Under the pieces are notes generated by a model. It was not told the origin of the DNA. It did no database searches and was given only the letters and a program-made list of their open reading frames with translations. Positions 11,450-22,140 of a stretch of 64,000 nt of DNA are shown here, piece after piece (the stretch's first letter is position 1; each line of letters begins with the position of its first letter). Origin of the DNA: Trileptium ribeirensis (Eukaryota > Nematoda > Enoplea > Enoplida > Thoracostomopsidae). The stretch is taken from assembly GCA_030248225.1 (NCBI GenBank), contig JASANE010001823.1, forward strand, positions 1 to 64,000. The letters run 5' to 3'. Both the position numbers and the translations under genes were made by a program.

Positions 11450-13563
11450 TCACATGAAATCCTCTTCATTAATCATTTTGTCTCCAATGCATCTTGTGGT
11501 GTAGTCTTTGCACAAAAGTCTTTTGTTCAAAGTAAACTTTAATTTCTTCGTTATGTTCTTCGAAAAAAATTCCACAGTACTCTTCTTTCTTTGAATCACA
11601 AAGTTTTTCGGCATTAGCTTATTTGGCTGTCCGAGAAGTGAATATTTAAAGGTTTCTTCATTTAGTGTATCCATATTTTCTCTTGTCAGGGAGAAACCCT
11701 TAATATTGAAAACGTTTGTGATACTGCCACCGTCGTTGACCGTGTAGCAGTAGCTCTTGGCTCCTGTGCTATAGAACTCTGTGATGTATGCATCAGGACT
11801 GAATGAGCCTTCCAGCTCGTTCTTTAAATCACCCAGAAAACCAGATTCTTCAAATTCCTTCTCTTCTTTATCACTGACGTATATCAAATTGTCGGTATCC
11901 GAATAAAGAACCTTCATTTGTACTTTTTCCATTAATCCTAAAAGATGCAGCCGTATATGCGCTGTCGTAAAGCATGCGATAGGCATATTTGAGAAAGCTG
12001 CAGGGTTTAGATTTCTTTTTTCAGCTTGTAGTTCACAAGCATAATGTTATCACCAGCCACTTCAACTTCAGTTACTTCCTGTCGTGGATCAAATATACAT
12101 TTCACGAAATCACTGTAGTTGTCAACATATTTTGCTTTTGCAAAATTCATGTTTTGACCAAACCTTCCCCCTGAAACAATAAACATGCAAAACTTAAATG
12201 TAGATTCATATACTCGTACCAATATACCATAAAAATATGCTGCAAAATATATTACCCAATACTGCATTACAAACAAAAATTGCATTACAGTAGACAAACG
12301 TGATTAAAATACTTACATAGACTATTTAGAGCAAGCTTCGCTATTGAGCGTATGCCAGGATTCTTTTTCATGTTGTTGACATCTAGCTGTATATCTTCTT
12401 TCTCTTTCCACTGTTGTATAAAAATTTCTTTATCCGTTTGTAACTCAAACTCGACTGGAAATCCTGAAGCTTTAGTCTTTAGTTTCAAATAGATGTTAAT
12501 GTAGTCTTTGAACACCTTTTTCGATCGCGCCTTGAAGTGCAATACTTCGTATTTTTAATCAGTGTATAGTTTCTTTGAAGTACATACAATGTTTCAATAG
12601 TCGTCCGTACTTCTCGCAAGCATCGATCTTTAGCTTCGTGACTGCATTTTTGTTGTATGTCTCTGTTGCGCAAGTGTAACATAGTGGAAAGATCAGTTTT
12701 CTATCCGATCCAGAATATGGCAACACACCAAGGATAGAAGTTTCGGGAGGAAGTATCTTGTAGTATGCCAACCCAAAATATTCTTCGATTGGTTGAAAGT
12801 TTTCGGTTATAATTTCCTGAAACTTGATAGGCATTTCTTTGTTCTTTAGAACAAAAGGATATAACGAGTTAACATCTTTATAGTAAATTCATTCGTAGGC
12901 TTTTATCTTATATGAAGCCACCATTGTGCTGACTCTTCCTTCTCGAAGTGCAGATCGAATATCAAGCATGTCTCTGTCGAGATCTTTGTATTCGAGGTAT
13001 AAAGTTATGAAAGGATCTTTTTTCTTCATTTCCTCCCATTCGTGGCTCCAGATTATTTACAAAAAGTATCCATGCTGAGCAATACATTGTAAAAGTTCGT
13101 TTGTTTGTTTTCTAATAGGCCTCATCTTTTTATGAAGAAAGTTGTTAAACATTTCGTCGCCGTAAGAAGATTGACAGCCGTGCATGAAACAGCCTAAGAA
13201 TTCGTATACTGTGTTCTTGTCTCTACAGAAGCCATCCACAAAGTATTTACCGATCTTTTTCTCGCCACCATGTTGGGCTGATTAAATTTGTAGTTTATCT
13301 TTAAACGATATATAACTCAACCACTGTGCACATTGCATAGAATGCTTCCGAATTTTATCTGGACTCGATGATCCAATTATGCCAAGAATATTTGGTGTGA
13401 GGTAATTTCTCCGAAAAACAATTGATACAGCAGATGCTATCGTGCAACTGTTTGCAAATATATCAAACTCGCGATCATCTGCGCTTGATATTCCTCGAGG
13501 CTTTGGTCGTTTCGATTCGGTCACAGAAATGCTACCGTCTCCAGCGCTACGCTTTGACGACAT
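11450..13563 (-). pseudogene. polB: Polinton protein-primed family B DNA polymerase, degraded
   Basis: Reading from ATG 13563 I see, in order: a lysine/arginine-rich N-terminus (KRPKPRG); the linker between exonuclease and polymerase parts (NSCTIASAVSIVFRRN); GGEKKIGKYFVDGF and the conserved YEFLGCFMHGC (about 13190); motif A, DVNSLYP (about 12870); a Cys pair in FPLCYTCA (about 12690); motif B split by an intron at 12171..12316; motif C, YSDTDN (about 11890); and a normal C-terminus. The enzyme would copy the element from a protein primer. Most of the N-terminal exonuclease domain is absent, so the gene is shorter than the usual roughly 1,000 residues. In-frame stops occur near 13285 (TAA), 13059 (TAA) and 12893 (TGA). 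Frame changes lie near 12690, 12555 and 12000, the last in an A-rich run. A TATA box sits 30 bp upstream of the ATG. Confidence 0.88.
12171..12316 (-). other. predicted spliceosomal intron in the Polinton polymerase
   Basis: On the minus strand a consensus donor GTAAGT (12311..12316) and acceptor TTGTTTCAG (ending 12171) bound 146 bp that separate the N-terminal half of polymerase motif B from the residues that should follow it. Removing exactly this segment returns the frame and brings the conserved Asn-Ser and Gly-x-Phe-Gly parts of the motif together. The intron splits a codon after its first base. The fit to both splice consensus and protein conservation makes chance unlikely. Confidence 0.8.
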
Positions 13564-13592
13564 GACTGATTTGCATCTGTCTGAATTTTGAG

Positions 13593-13600
13593 CTTATATA
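13593..13600 (-). promoter_or_regulatory. TATA box of the polymerase gene
   Basis: TATATAAG on the minus strand, 30 bp upstream of the polymerase ATG at 13563. It pairs with a TATA box of opposite polarity at 13859. Confidence 0.5.
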
Positions 13601-13858
13601 GAGTATTTCGACTTAAATTTAACAAATTTTCTATGTATGAAATTTGCTATTTATTGTTATTTATATTGTCACTATTTCAGTATTTACCAAAATTTTGTTT
13701 TATTCTCAAATAATAATTTTTGAGGTGTTTCGAAATTTTACAATTTTCGATATCTAGAAAATTGATAATATGTTAAAATTAGCTATTTGAGATGGTTTCG
13801 TCACACAATTACGTCACTTTTGTCAAGGCTAGTCTGTGTAATTTTTACAGATTTGGCT

Positions 13859-13866
13859 TATATAAA
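13859..13866 (+). promoter_or_regulatory. TATA box of the glutamine-rich ORF
   Basis: TATATAAA, 38 bp upstream of ATG 13904. With the minus-strand TATA at 13593 it defines a divergent promoter region of about 340 bp. A start 25-30 bp downstream would leave a very short 5' leader. Confidence 0.5.
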
Positions 13867-13903
13867 TCAGTTGTTTCTGTCTCACTTTATTCCATTTTCG
13901 AAA

Positions 13904-14386
13904 ATGTCTCAAAAGCGCATTTCTGAATCTACTATGGACAGTGTTCTAACTAAAATCAGTCGTGAAGATGTGTAACTGCAGCAACAGCAACATGTACAGC
14001 AACAAGAACAAGACGTACAACTTCAGCAGTACCAATAAGTACTAGTTCAAGATCCTATTTCTGTTGCGGATCATGAGCAATGTGCTCAATTGAAATTTGC
14101 TTTACCGGACAATTACATTATCGTTAGCTCAGAAGAATAAATAAAGAAAAATCGTGGCATCAAGGCTATTCGTCCGATTTTTATTAACAACAGCTTCTCA
14201 GGAAACCTCATTGATGTTCGCTATTGCATTCCAATAATGGATCTAACTAAGACAGATTACGTTCGAAATCAGCGCGGTGAAATTTTGGTGAAGCCGACAC
14301 GACGTATATCTCTGAACATATTTGAAGCACGTCAGGCATTGAAAGCAATAGAAAAAACTCCTGAAACTCTTGAAAGAATGCAATAA
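13904..14386 (+). pseudogene. Polinton glutamine-rich ORF with three in-frame TAA codons
   Basis: I do not recognise the protein. From ATG 13904 a single frame runs 160 codons to TAA 14384..14386, interrupted only by TAA at codons 24 (13973), 45 (14036) and 79 (14138), with no frameshift. Residues 24-45 are mostly glutamine (LQQQQHVQQQEQ), so at least the first two stops sit where CAA codons would be expected. The C-terminal half is well conserved in appearance: IRPIFINNSFSGN, then RRISLNIFEARQALKAIEKTPE. Its N-terminus (MSQKRISEST) resembles that of the divergent polymerase ORF (MSSKRSAGDG). Position suggests an element-encoded accessory or structural protein. It could also be the N-terminal part of another Polinton gene. 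Confidence 0.5.
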
Positions 14387-14446
14387 ATATTTTTTTAAAA
14401 ATAATGTATATATTGTATATCTATTTGTATATTTTTAAATGAAAAT

Positions 14447-15211
14447 ATGTCTAATAAATTGCTCAACGTGTTGTGGTATGACCCTGCTTCGTCTTGTGCA
14501 TTTTCTGGCGTTGACAGGCTTTACGAAGAAGCCAAGAAACATAAATCAAATATTAAGACGGGCTTGGTTGCTACTTGGCTAGCTCATCAAGCTCTTTACA
14601 CACAAACAAAGTCTGTCCCAAGAAAAATTGCTCGTCGTCAGATTATAGCAACGCTCGACTTGTGTTAGTCTTGTGATCTCATGGACATTAGTGTCCTAAA
14701 GCGTTTCAATTTATACTTTTCTTATGTTCTTGTGTGTGTTGACCAATTTTCAAGATATATCTTTTGTAAACAAACCTTTAAAATCAAAACGCCCAGAAAA
14801 CGTCAAGAAAGCGTTTGAGGATATTTTTGGCACATCAAATCGTCAGCCAAGTTTTATTAACGTTGATAATGGATTAGAGTTTAAAAACAAAGTCATAAAA
14901 CTATATTTTGCAAAACAGAACATCCATGTGTATTTCACAAATGATCCAAACATTAAAAACTCGCAAAGCGAACGTACTATTATACTACTAAAGTCTACGA
15001 TATACAAATTTTGTATGTCGCGTAAGAATTGGAGCTTCATTTGTAATATTGTGAGTGGTTTAAATTCTCGAAAAATGAAGGATTTGGGAGGAATTTCCCT
15101 AGTGAAGTGAATCCCTCGAATCAGGCGGAAATTTACAAACGCATGTACACAAAAGTAAAGTCTTTTAAAGCTCCAAAATTTGAAGCAGGTCATTTCTGGT
15201 ATGTATTATAG
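14447..15211 (+). pseudogene. int: Polinton retroviral-type (rve) integrase, degraded
   Basis: Starting at ATG 14447 the protein shows the N-terminal region (NVLWYDPASSCAFSGVDRLY), the DDE core and a C-terminal tail. The first catalytic Asp lies in IIATLDLC (about 14660), then QFSRYIF with LKSKRPENVKKAFEDIF, the second Asp in NVDNGLEF (about 14870) and the catalytic Glu in NSQSERT (about 14965). The tail, in another frame, reads AEIYKRMYTKVKSF then FEAGHF (to 15211). The enzyme would join element ends to host DNA. A TAG follows LDLC at 14666..14668, and frame changes lie near 14770 and 15100, so it is inactive as it stands. Upstream 60 bp is AT-rich with TATA-like sequence. Confidence 0.85.
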
Positions 15212-15780
15212 TGGATTCGTGAAGAATCTATGATGTTTTTGTGTAAAAATGCGACCATTTTTAAAAGTATAATTGAATTATCTAGCACCAATCCAGTTTA
15301 TTGGTATATAAAAATTCGAGCCAACGCCAAAAATTAAGCCAACATTGATTTGCATATGCAAAAACACTGATCTATCTATAAATACTTGTGCAGGCGACTG
15401 ACTAATGTATGAGTATGCTTAAGTTGTGATGCCTACATCCTCTTTTGACAAAATGTACAATATTTTGTTCACGAACAAAAATCTGATTAAATTACCCTCC
15501 TAAATGTAATACTTTCGGCTTTGGAACGTTATTATTACAGGTTGGTGAAAGAATAATATATAAGAGAGGAAATATGTAAAAATATTATTCTTGTTCGCAA
15601 AGAAGTTCTTTTTTAGACCTTGCAAGTGGTTAACAGAAATGTGGTAAATGATTGTTTTTGGCTAAATGTTTTTGGCTATAAAATTCTCTAAACAAGCTTT
15701 TTTTGCTAAATAAGATGCAGCTCTTCTTTATTATTAGGAGCTGTGCAAATTCGCTATAAATGTTTTAGTTCTTTGCGTGA

Positions 15781-16068
15781 AATAAATGGAACACATGGAA
15801 TTTTGCCGGCGAGTTTCAATTACCTTCTCACGCAATGGCTCATGTCCTGTTTAAACTTCCGTTCAATGCATTCATATACACAAAAAAATTGGAGCAAAAG
15901 TCATTTGTCGAATACCATGTTGGCGGTCAGTCATTTCATGTTGTCGACGTTGCGGATCACAACGTACCAAGCTACCGCGATCTCGAGCTTCATTTGTTGG
16001 CAGATTGTTGTTTTTTCATAAGTTCAAACAATAAGCAAAACAAAAATTTTGTACCTTATTTCGCTTGA
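15781..16068 (+). pseudogene. small Polinton-associated ORF, unrecognised
   Basis: An open frame that includes NTWNFAGEFQLPSHA and then the run from Met at 15835 to the stop at 16066..16068 (FKLPFNAFIYTKKLEQ, VGGQSFHVVDVADHN, YRDLELHLLADCC). The alternation of hydrophobic and polar residues suggests beta structure. A second frame overlaps at 15743..16021. GGCTATAAAA at about 15671 could be a TATA box for this gene. It lies 570 bp after the integrase, on the same strand. No family is recognised and the N-terminus is unclear because the frame changes near 15780. Confidence 0.4.
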
Positions 16069-17668
16069 ACCTGCTAATTCATTGCCTTACATTGACAAAA
16101 ATGATTTGAAAATTTTGCTGCAAAAATTTTGTTTTGCTGTTTAGTCGAATTCTGAAATGTATATAATTGAATTTATGACTGTATAATAATTGGTCGGCGA
16201 TAATAGTTGCAAAGGTGTTGCATTAATTTAACTAAATTAGCTATTTTAATACTGTTGCTAAATAAGTTTAAATTGTATGTTACCGCTGCTGAATAGTTTC
16301 TGCCACGGTCGTGGTTTTTTTGTGAATTTTAATTTCGCTAAGTAATATTGTGCGTGCGTTTTATTTCTTTCACAACTGTGAGGTATAATACATTTCGTCA
16401 CCGTGCAATTAAAATAAACCATACAAAATAGGTTACTCAAGAAATAAGGCGTTTTACTCTTACGGTACTAGAAATTACAGTGATGGGCAGAACTAACTGC
16501 ACAAAAACGCACACGGATTCAAATAATTGCGTTTAAACACATCCGTTTGTGCTGTTAATTTGCCCAAGACTGTATATTCCTCCGCAAAATACACATTTTC
16601 GGCGTTCAAATTATAATTTACCGTTGAGTTTATTCGCTGTTTCTGTTTCACTAAAATCATCTAAACTGAATTTTCGCACAAAAGCGTTGCTCGTCAAACT
16701 ATTTTAGTAAAATAAAAATGTTAGTATAATACTTGTCACTTATTTTGCGGTACATCTTATCGACGAGTGATTAAAATGTATATGTTATAAAACGGTGTAA
16801 ACTGAGTTTTCAAAAAGAAATGATAAAATTCTATCGGTGAAACTCATCGAGTTTGATTTCGATGAAACTCATCGAGTTTGTTCATTTGAACAAATAATTA
16901 TATTCCGGTCCTATTGATATGTATTTATCATGGTGATGGGGGAGACGTTAATTGCTCAAAAGAAAAGACAGGCTCAAAATAAAGTTTACTGGCCGAAATC
17001 CTGTGTATTGGCAATTAGAGCGTTATACTGCAATAGATAACTGACGTTAGACTACAAAAGTAGATATTGACGTTTTTAAACTTCCAAGTTTGGAGATATC
17101 AGTTGCTATGTACTGCTTAGATAGCGTGAATCTAGCACAAGTTCGGGTAAAATTAGAATTTCAATCGATTAAGGAAAGTCTAATGATGTTGTATATATGT
17201 ACAGACAGATGGGTTTTTTCGCGTGCGCAGATCTTTTCCATAGATGACGAGATTTTAATGCTTTCGACATTGAGCTGTTAGCAATTCGTTCGTATCTTTG
17301 AAATTATTACGGAACGCGAAATTACATTACCTTGTTTGTCGCAATGGAAAAATTCTAAACAAATTATTAATTAAATTATAAATGCGCTATTATATGGACC
17401 ATTTAACTTTAATGGTGCCGAATATGTGGACAAGGCATTATTGGTAAGATTATTTAACAAAAACCAATACGATAGGCTCTATCCTCAAATACCGTTGGGT
17501 TTTAATGTTTTGAAATAATAAATAGCAAAACCACGAGGCTTTATAATCGACAGATTTATAATTTCATACCTGGCCAGGAAGGATAAGGATCTACCAAACA
17601 AAAAATTTTATCAACATCTGTCCACTCATTAATGATTTATGGCAGTCACACAAATTGTATCATTTGCA
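16069..17668. other. no gene recognised
   Basis: AT-rich, without coding signals. A short duplication at 16835..16880 repeats GATGAAACTCATCGAGTTTG twice, each copy carrying the inverted repeat AAACTC/GAGTTT. The right end of the Polinton may lie here but no terminal repeat was identified. Confidence 0.5.
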
Positions 17669-17778
17669 TTACCCTCATTTTGGTGATATAGTAGTTGTCA
17701 AAACTCAAAGCACGTTTTTACATCTCTGAAAAGGTACCCTTTGGGACCACGAAAACGTGTGTCACCAAAAGGGGTTAT
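17669..17778. repeat. palindromic MITE-like element, copy B
   Basis: The right arm 17743..17778 matches copy A over about 36 bp (GTGTGTCACCAAAAGGGGTT). The left arm at 17669..17690 is degraded but still reads ACCCTCATTTTGGTGA. Copies A and B lie on either side of the Polinton remnant, 9.1 kb apart. Confidence 0.6.
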
Positions 17779-19538
17779 ATACTACTTACCCCATTGAAAG
17801 TTCAACAAATGTAACACCTGGGATGGAGCCTGCTACTGACGAGAATAAACATCAATTTGCTGACGACGATGAGGCTGTTAGAGCTAGAGAAGAGCCGTTA
17901 CAAGATAAACACTGTCATATCAGACTTCAAGTCGTTAGATGGAGATATCAATAGAGTGGTGAATTATGTCGTTTCAAGTCATGATTCTGGCGACTACAAT
18001 GCTCCATTCCATGGTTTTACGGATGAAGAGGTGTCAGCTGCTGAAGGAGCGGTCGGGTTTCCCACATCTGTACGGGATGTACATCGCGTAACTGCAATTA
18101 CTCAAACGAATATTTTTAGTTGTCTTGTGGGCGGCGCTGCCCAATTTCGTCGTTGTTGAGAATAAACATTACTTAAATTACGAACAATATATGAACTCTT
18201 CGTCGTCGTGGGAGTGTCATGAAAAGTCATGAAATAGTAATGCATTTCAGTTCACAGTAGATACCCAGGTAATATGGCCTATGGTCGTCTCAAAATTATT
18301 GTTTCGGTGTTCCCTTTTTCTTTGCAGGGCACAACAGCCACAACGCTCATCGTGGACGCTCCTGCGTAGTCATTCCTTCCTCGACTACTCATGTCAAGTC
18401 TACAATAATTGTTTTGCATTCAGGGTTTATATATAATGATAATCGGATAAAATGATATCGTATCATCGTATCGTGATCAACATTATTACCACGTCAAGTC
18501 TTAATCATAATATGTTCTGCCTCTGTCAATGTTGAATCGACAATTTTGTACAAGCAAATTACAACGAGTTATCGTCTTCAACTAATTAATATAACTCAGC
18601 AATAGAAACGTCATTAATGTTGCGCGATCAACAACTGCTGTTTCTCCCCGGCTACTATTACCTTTCTAGTGTTCGACGCGTATTTGTGTTCCCGATTCCA
18701 CAATTGGACATATTGTATAGTTAAAAGAGCCCTCAACGACGGGTGTCCACAACAACGTGAATTACGAGCAGGTCGACTCCAACCCAGTTGCATTCAGGAA
18801 TTATACGTCGTGATCCCGCTCTTCGGTGAGAATAAATCTGTTCTATTTTTCCCGTTATTTCAAGATAGCTATGTTCTTTGAAATATGCTAACAGCCCTGC
18901 TATAATATTGGCCCGACCCAACCAGAAAGAAGTTTGTTTCAAAGATCCGGCTTATGCTTCAAAATAAGGAAAATTGTATCATATTAATATTTTGAAAGTA
19001 TGTATACTTTGCGAAAGTTGCGGGTATTTTATATAAACAATTGGATAGCACACCTGCCAAACAAAATCGAAAATTTAAAATAATTAATGTCATTTGGGAA
19101 GACAAGTAGGCGGTGCAACTTGGTTGTATTGTCTAGAAACGTGATCCGATAATGTGTAAAGTGCGACGAAATTGAAGCGATTTGAAATATGCTGAAAAAA
19201 GCAAGTGTAAAAACAGTATTTGTCAATTTTGCAAGACTGTTGCATTTAGAAATTACATCGTGCGACCGTAGCCAGGAAATTTCAAGAAAGGGCGCAAATC
19301 GATCTGCTGGTCTCGGGTCAGCTGCAGTCTTCGGGACATAACAAATTCTGCATCTGGGCTATAGTCGACCGAAACCAGGTTAGCCTCAACACTATGTCTC
19401 CGTCCTGCCTAGATATCTCTCCGTTTGGACACCGGAAACTATAAATTCTACTATCACAGCTAAAATATCAGTCAACATCACAATATGTAAAACACCGGAA
19501 GAAAACTGAAATTATCATCTTTTATGTACCTTAAGTAA
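17779..19538. other. no confident gene
   Basis: Two overlapping open frames (17757..17954 and 17857..18159) contain plausible coiled segments (KINTVISDFKSLDGDINRVV), which might be a remnant of a retroelement gag. Nothing in them is diagnostic. The rest has no coding signal. Confidence 0.4.
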
Positions 19539-19836
19539 AAAGCTCAATCAATGAAACAAAATCTGACCATGTTTTATTGCGGAAAAAGACGAAAAGTCCA
19601 AAACCTTTCACGCCGAATCTCCAATCAAAACACTATCAAAAAAACCCAAGTCACTAACAATGTAAATTCTTTCAACTCCCAAAATTTAGCTAAATGAAAC
19701 AAAACCCAACGATATTTTATTGCGGAAACAAGACGAGATGATCAAAAACCTCCACGCCGAATTTCCAATCAAAAGACTGTCGAAAAACCCAAGTCAAAAC
19801 CAACGAAAATTCTCCGAACTCAAAAAACTTAGTTAT
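19539..19836. repeat. two-copy tandem duplication, 143-bp period
   Basis: ATGAAACAAAA begins each copy at 19551 and 19694. Shared blocks include TTTTATTGCGGAAA, CACGCCGAAT and CCAATCAAAA, and the second copy ends near 19836. The copies differ by scattered substitutions and small indels, so the duplication is old. Confidence 0.75.
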
Positions 19837-20178
19837 ATGCAAATTTATTAACAATACAGTAACAACAAAATAGCAACAATATACATATTAAACGCACGCT
19901 TATACCACCCCCTAGTTTTGCGGCATCACAATGTTCGCGACAGTACAAGCTTCGGGGTTATATAAGAATAAATAATGTCACAGGGTTAGTGTGTCACGGT
20001 TCATCATGTTACAATAAATATCATAATTGCCAACAGGTGTAGCTGGTCGACATATCATAGTCAGAAGACCATGATTTGTTGGTATCCAGAAGAGGGGAAC
20101 GAGTGAGTTGATGTTATGTTGAATAAACACCTAGTATATAGACAAACCAAAACATATCACATCCAAACCCCCGGGAAA

Positions 20179-20250
20179 ATATATACACATATATTATTTA
20201 AATTATATTATATAAATATTATATAAATAAAATTAAATAAATTATATAAT
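20179..20250. repeat. AT-only low-complexity tract
   Basis: About 70 bp made almost only of A and T in alternating patterns, at the left boundary of the more GC-rich stretch that follows. Confidence 0.8.
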
Positions 20251-21390
20251 TGTAACAGGCCCGTTCCGGCCCGTTACGTGTCTTTCACGCGATTTCGACG
20301 GTAAAATTACTCAAACATGTCTCACATAGAACCAGACATAGTTTATGGGAACTAAATTTTCAGTGGTTGCATGGCGCCATGGTTGTCGATAACTGTTTTG
20401 CTATTTTGATACATTCATTTTGTTGTGGATATGCTTTTGCCAATGATATGATTTTTATACCATTGCATGTTGATATTTTATAATAGTGTGTCATGTCGGA
20501 CGAACCCACTCAGAAAGTTTGATTAGGGTGAAGGTTCAAATTTAGAAAAGCATAGGAAAGAGCCTCTAAATGGCGCCACGGTAGGAGACCTGAACGGAAC
20601 TCGACCACTAGCCCTTTTTCCCATTGAAACTTCAAATTTGTGACCATCCGGGAATAGGAGGCCACTGGTCAATTAAGCCAGACCATTACCGCACAAGTGA
20701 TCAACACCAGGAGTATCGATTTTACCAGGTTTAAGCTTTATATTGCGCAATGGTCGCACAAATAAGCTGAAATCAATGGGTTACGGTAGTTCCGAGTTCG
20801 GGCCTGTTTGTGGGCCCGTAACCGTCAAACGGTTGATATTTTCCGAAAATGCACCGAGTACTTTTCGGTGGAGAATGTTCAGGGCTTTCGAATGAGGCCA
20901 AAATGTCCCAAATCGCTAGAGAATTTCACAAGATATTTTGAGGGCAAACACGCGAAATGTCAATTAACAGCCATTACTTACGCTAGGTTTGGCTGGTGAT
21001 CATGGTTCCAAGTGGACATAGCTTAGGCATATATGGATATATAGCTATGTATATTATGTGTGTGTGCTGTCTGATGTTAGTGTACCAGTACGTCTATTTT
21101 CCGCCTCACTGTGTAAATCCTCCCTTTTTATAGTGTCCGTGGAAGCCCTAAAATTGCCGGACCAGCGCCCTATCAACTGGTTTTTCTTTTTGCCGTCGAA
21201 TCATCGATTGTAAGTATGCGTGTTTCTAAGTAATTTACCCATTTAGACATCTAACGAGACCAGACGGGTCTCGACCTGACCTGTCAATCCGTTGTTGTAT
21301 GAATTATTTTTCCGTTTCTAATGCATCACGAAAATTGAACATAAAATCCCGCCAGTTTGCACCAACTCCTTACCCGACCGCTGACACTAA

Positions 21391-21820
21391 ATGCGCCCAT
21401 GCGCCCCTCATTCTACTCGCCTGCTTTTCGGGTCACCGTCCGACTTCTCGCTAGCCCGCCATAACCCGTTAAAGTGTCCCCAGTTCGGAATACCGACTGA
21501 AAGTGGGTACAAACCAACCGAAAATTTATCCTTAACTCGAAAGTAGGCAAATCGCCCCTCATTTCATTCACCACATCGAGAAATCTCCAAAGATGCCCGG
21601 CGGGCCTCCGTCCGTTGCCCCGTCAACGCGGGACAGCCGACAAAAGCGCCCCCATCACCATTGACACTCTCTCTATCTGTCGTGATTCTAGTGCCCCCTA
21701 ACCGCTGCCTTTAGGGCAGGGAAATCACCCCTCGTTTGAATCGCCTTTCCAAGGCAAGTTCAACGATACCCGGCGTGCGTCGCTCCACCCAACCGTTAGC
21801 GAGGGAAAGCCCGTTGAAAC
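21391..21820. repeat. degenerate tandem repeat, about 165 bp
   Basis: Three related segments begin with CGCCCCTCAT or CACCCCTCGT at about 21411, 21553 and 21725. The second and third also share GATGCCCGGCG/GATACCCGGCG and a GCGGGA/GAGGGA ending. Similarity of the first to the others is weak. Confidence 0.45.
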
Positions 21821-22055
21821 CCTGTATACTTATATATGTCGGAACCCAAAACTGGGTCCCGACCCACCACTACGTCTATCCCCCTCGTGTTTGGTATTGT
21901 TCGGTCCCGTTCTTCGTCCTGGGACCGAATTTCACCCTGGCCCCTTGAAAATCCCTCGGGAATCCCCTGTCCCGCTTCCCTTCCCATGCCCTTCTTTTCC
22001 GCTTTGTGTCCTCGTTTTTCTTTTCTTTTCTCTCTGTCTAACCGACTTCTTTGGT

Positions 22056-22140
22056 CGGTTGTTGTTGTTGTCGTCGTTGTGGCTGTGTTGTATTTGTTGT
22101 TGTTGTTGTGGTTGCTGTGTAGTTGTTGTTGTTGTTCTGC
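22056..22140 (+). repeat. TTG/GTT microsatellite
   Basis: Runs of GTT and TTG triplets. They create leucine/valine/cysteine-rich open frames on the plus strand across 21836..22262 that are not genes. A TATG-rich tract follows at 22230..22300. Confidence 0.85.

Larger units (their letters stand above)
10182..16068. mobile_element. Polinton/Maverick element, decayed and partial
   Basis: The diagnostic pair for this class is present: a protein-primed family B DNA polymerase (minus strand, 11450..13563) and a retroviral-type integrase (plus strand, 14447..15211). A possible minor capsid gene (10182..10921) and two unrecognised ORFs (13904..14386 and 15781..16068) accompany them. Polymerase and the glutamine-rich ORF diverge from a shared intergenic region. 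I do not see a major capsid protein, packaging ATPase or cysteine protease, and the recognisable span of about 6 kb is far below the usual 15-20 kb, so the element is internally deleted. No long terminal inverted repeats were identified. Genes carry in-frame stops and frameshifts. The limits given are those of recognisable coding sequence, not true termini. Confidence 0.85.
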
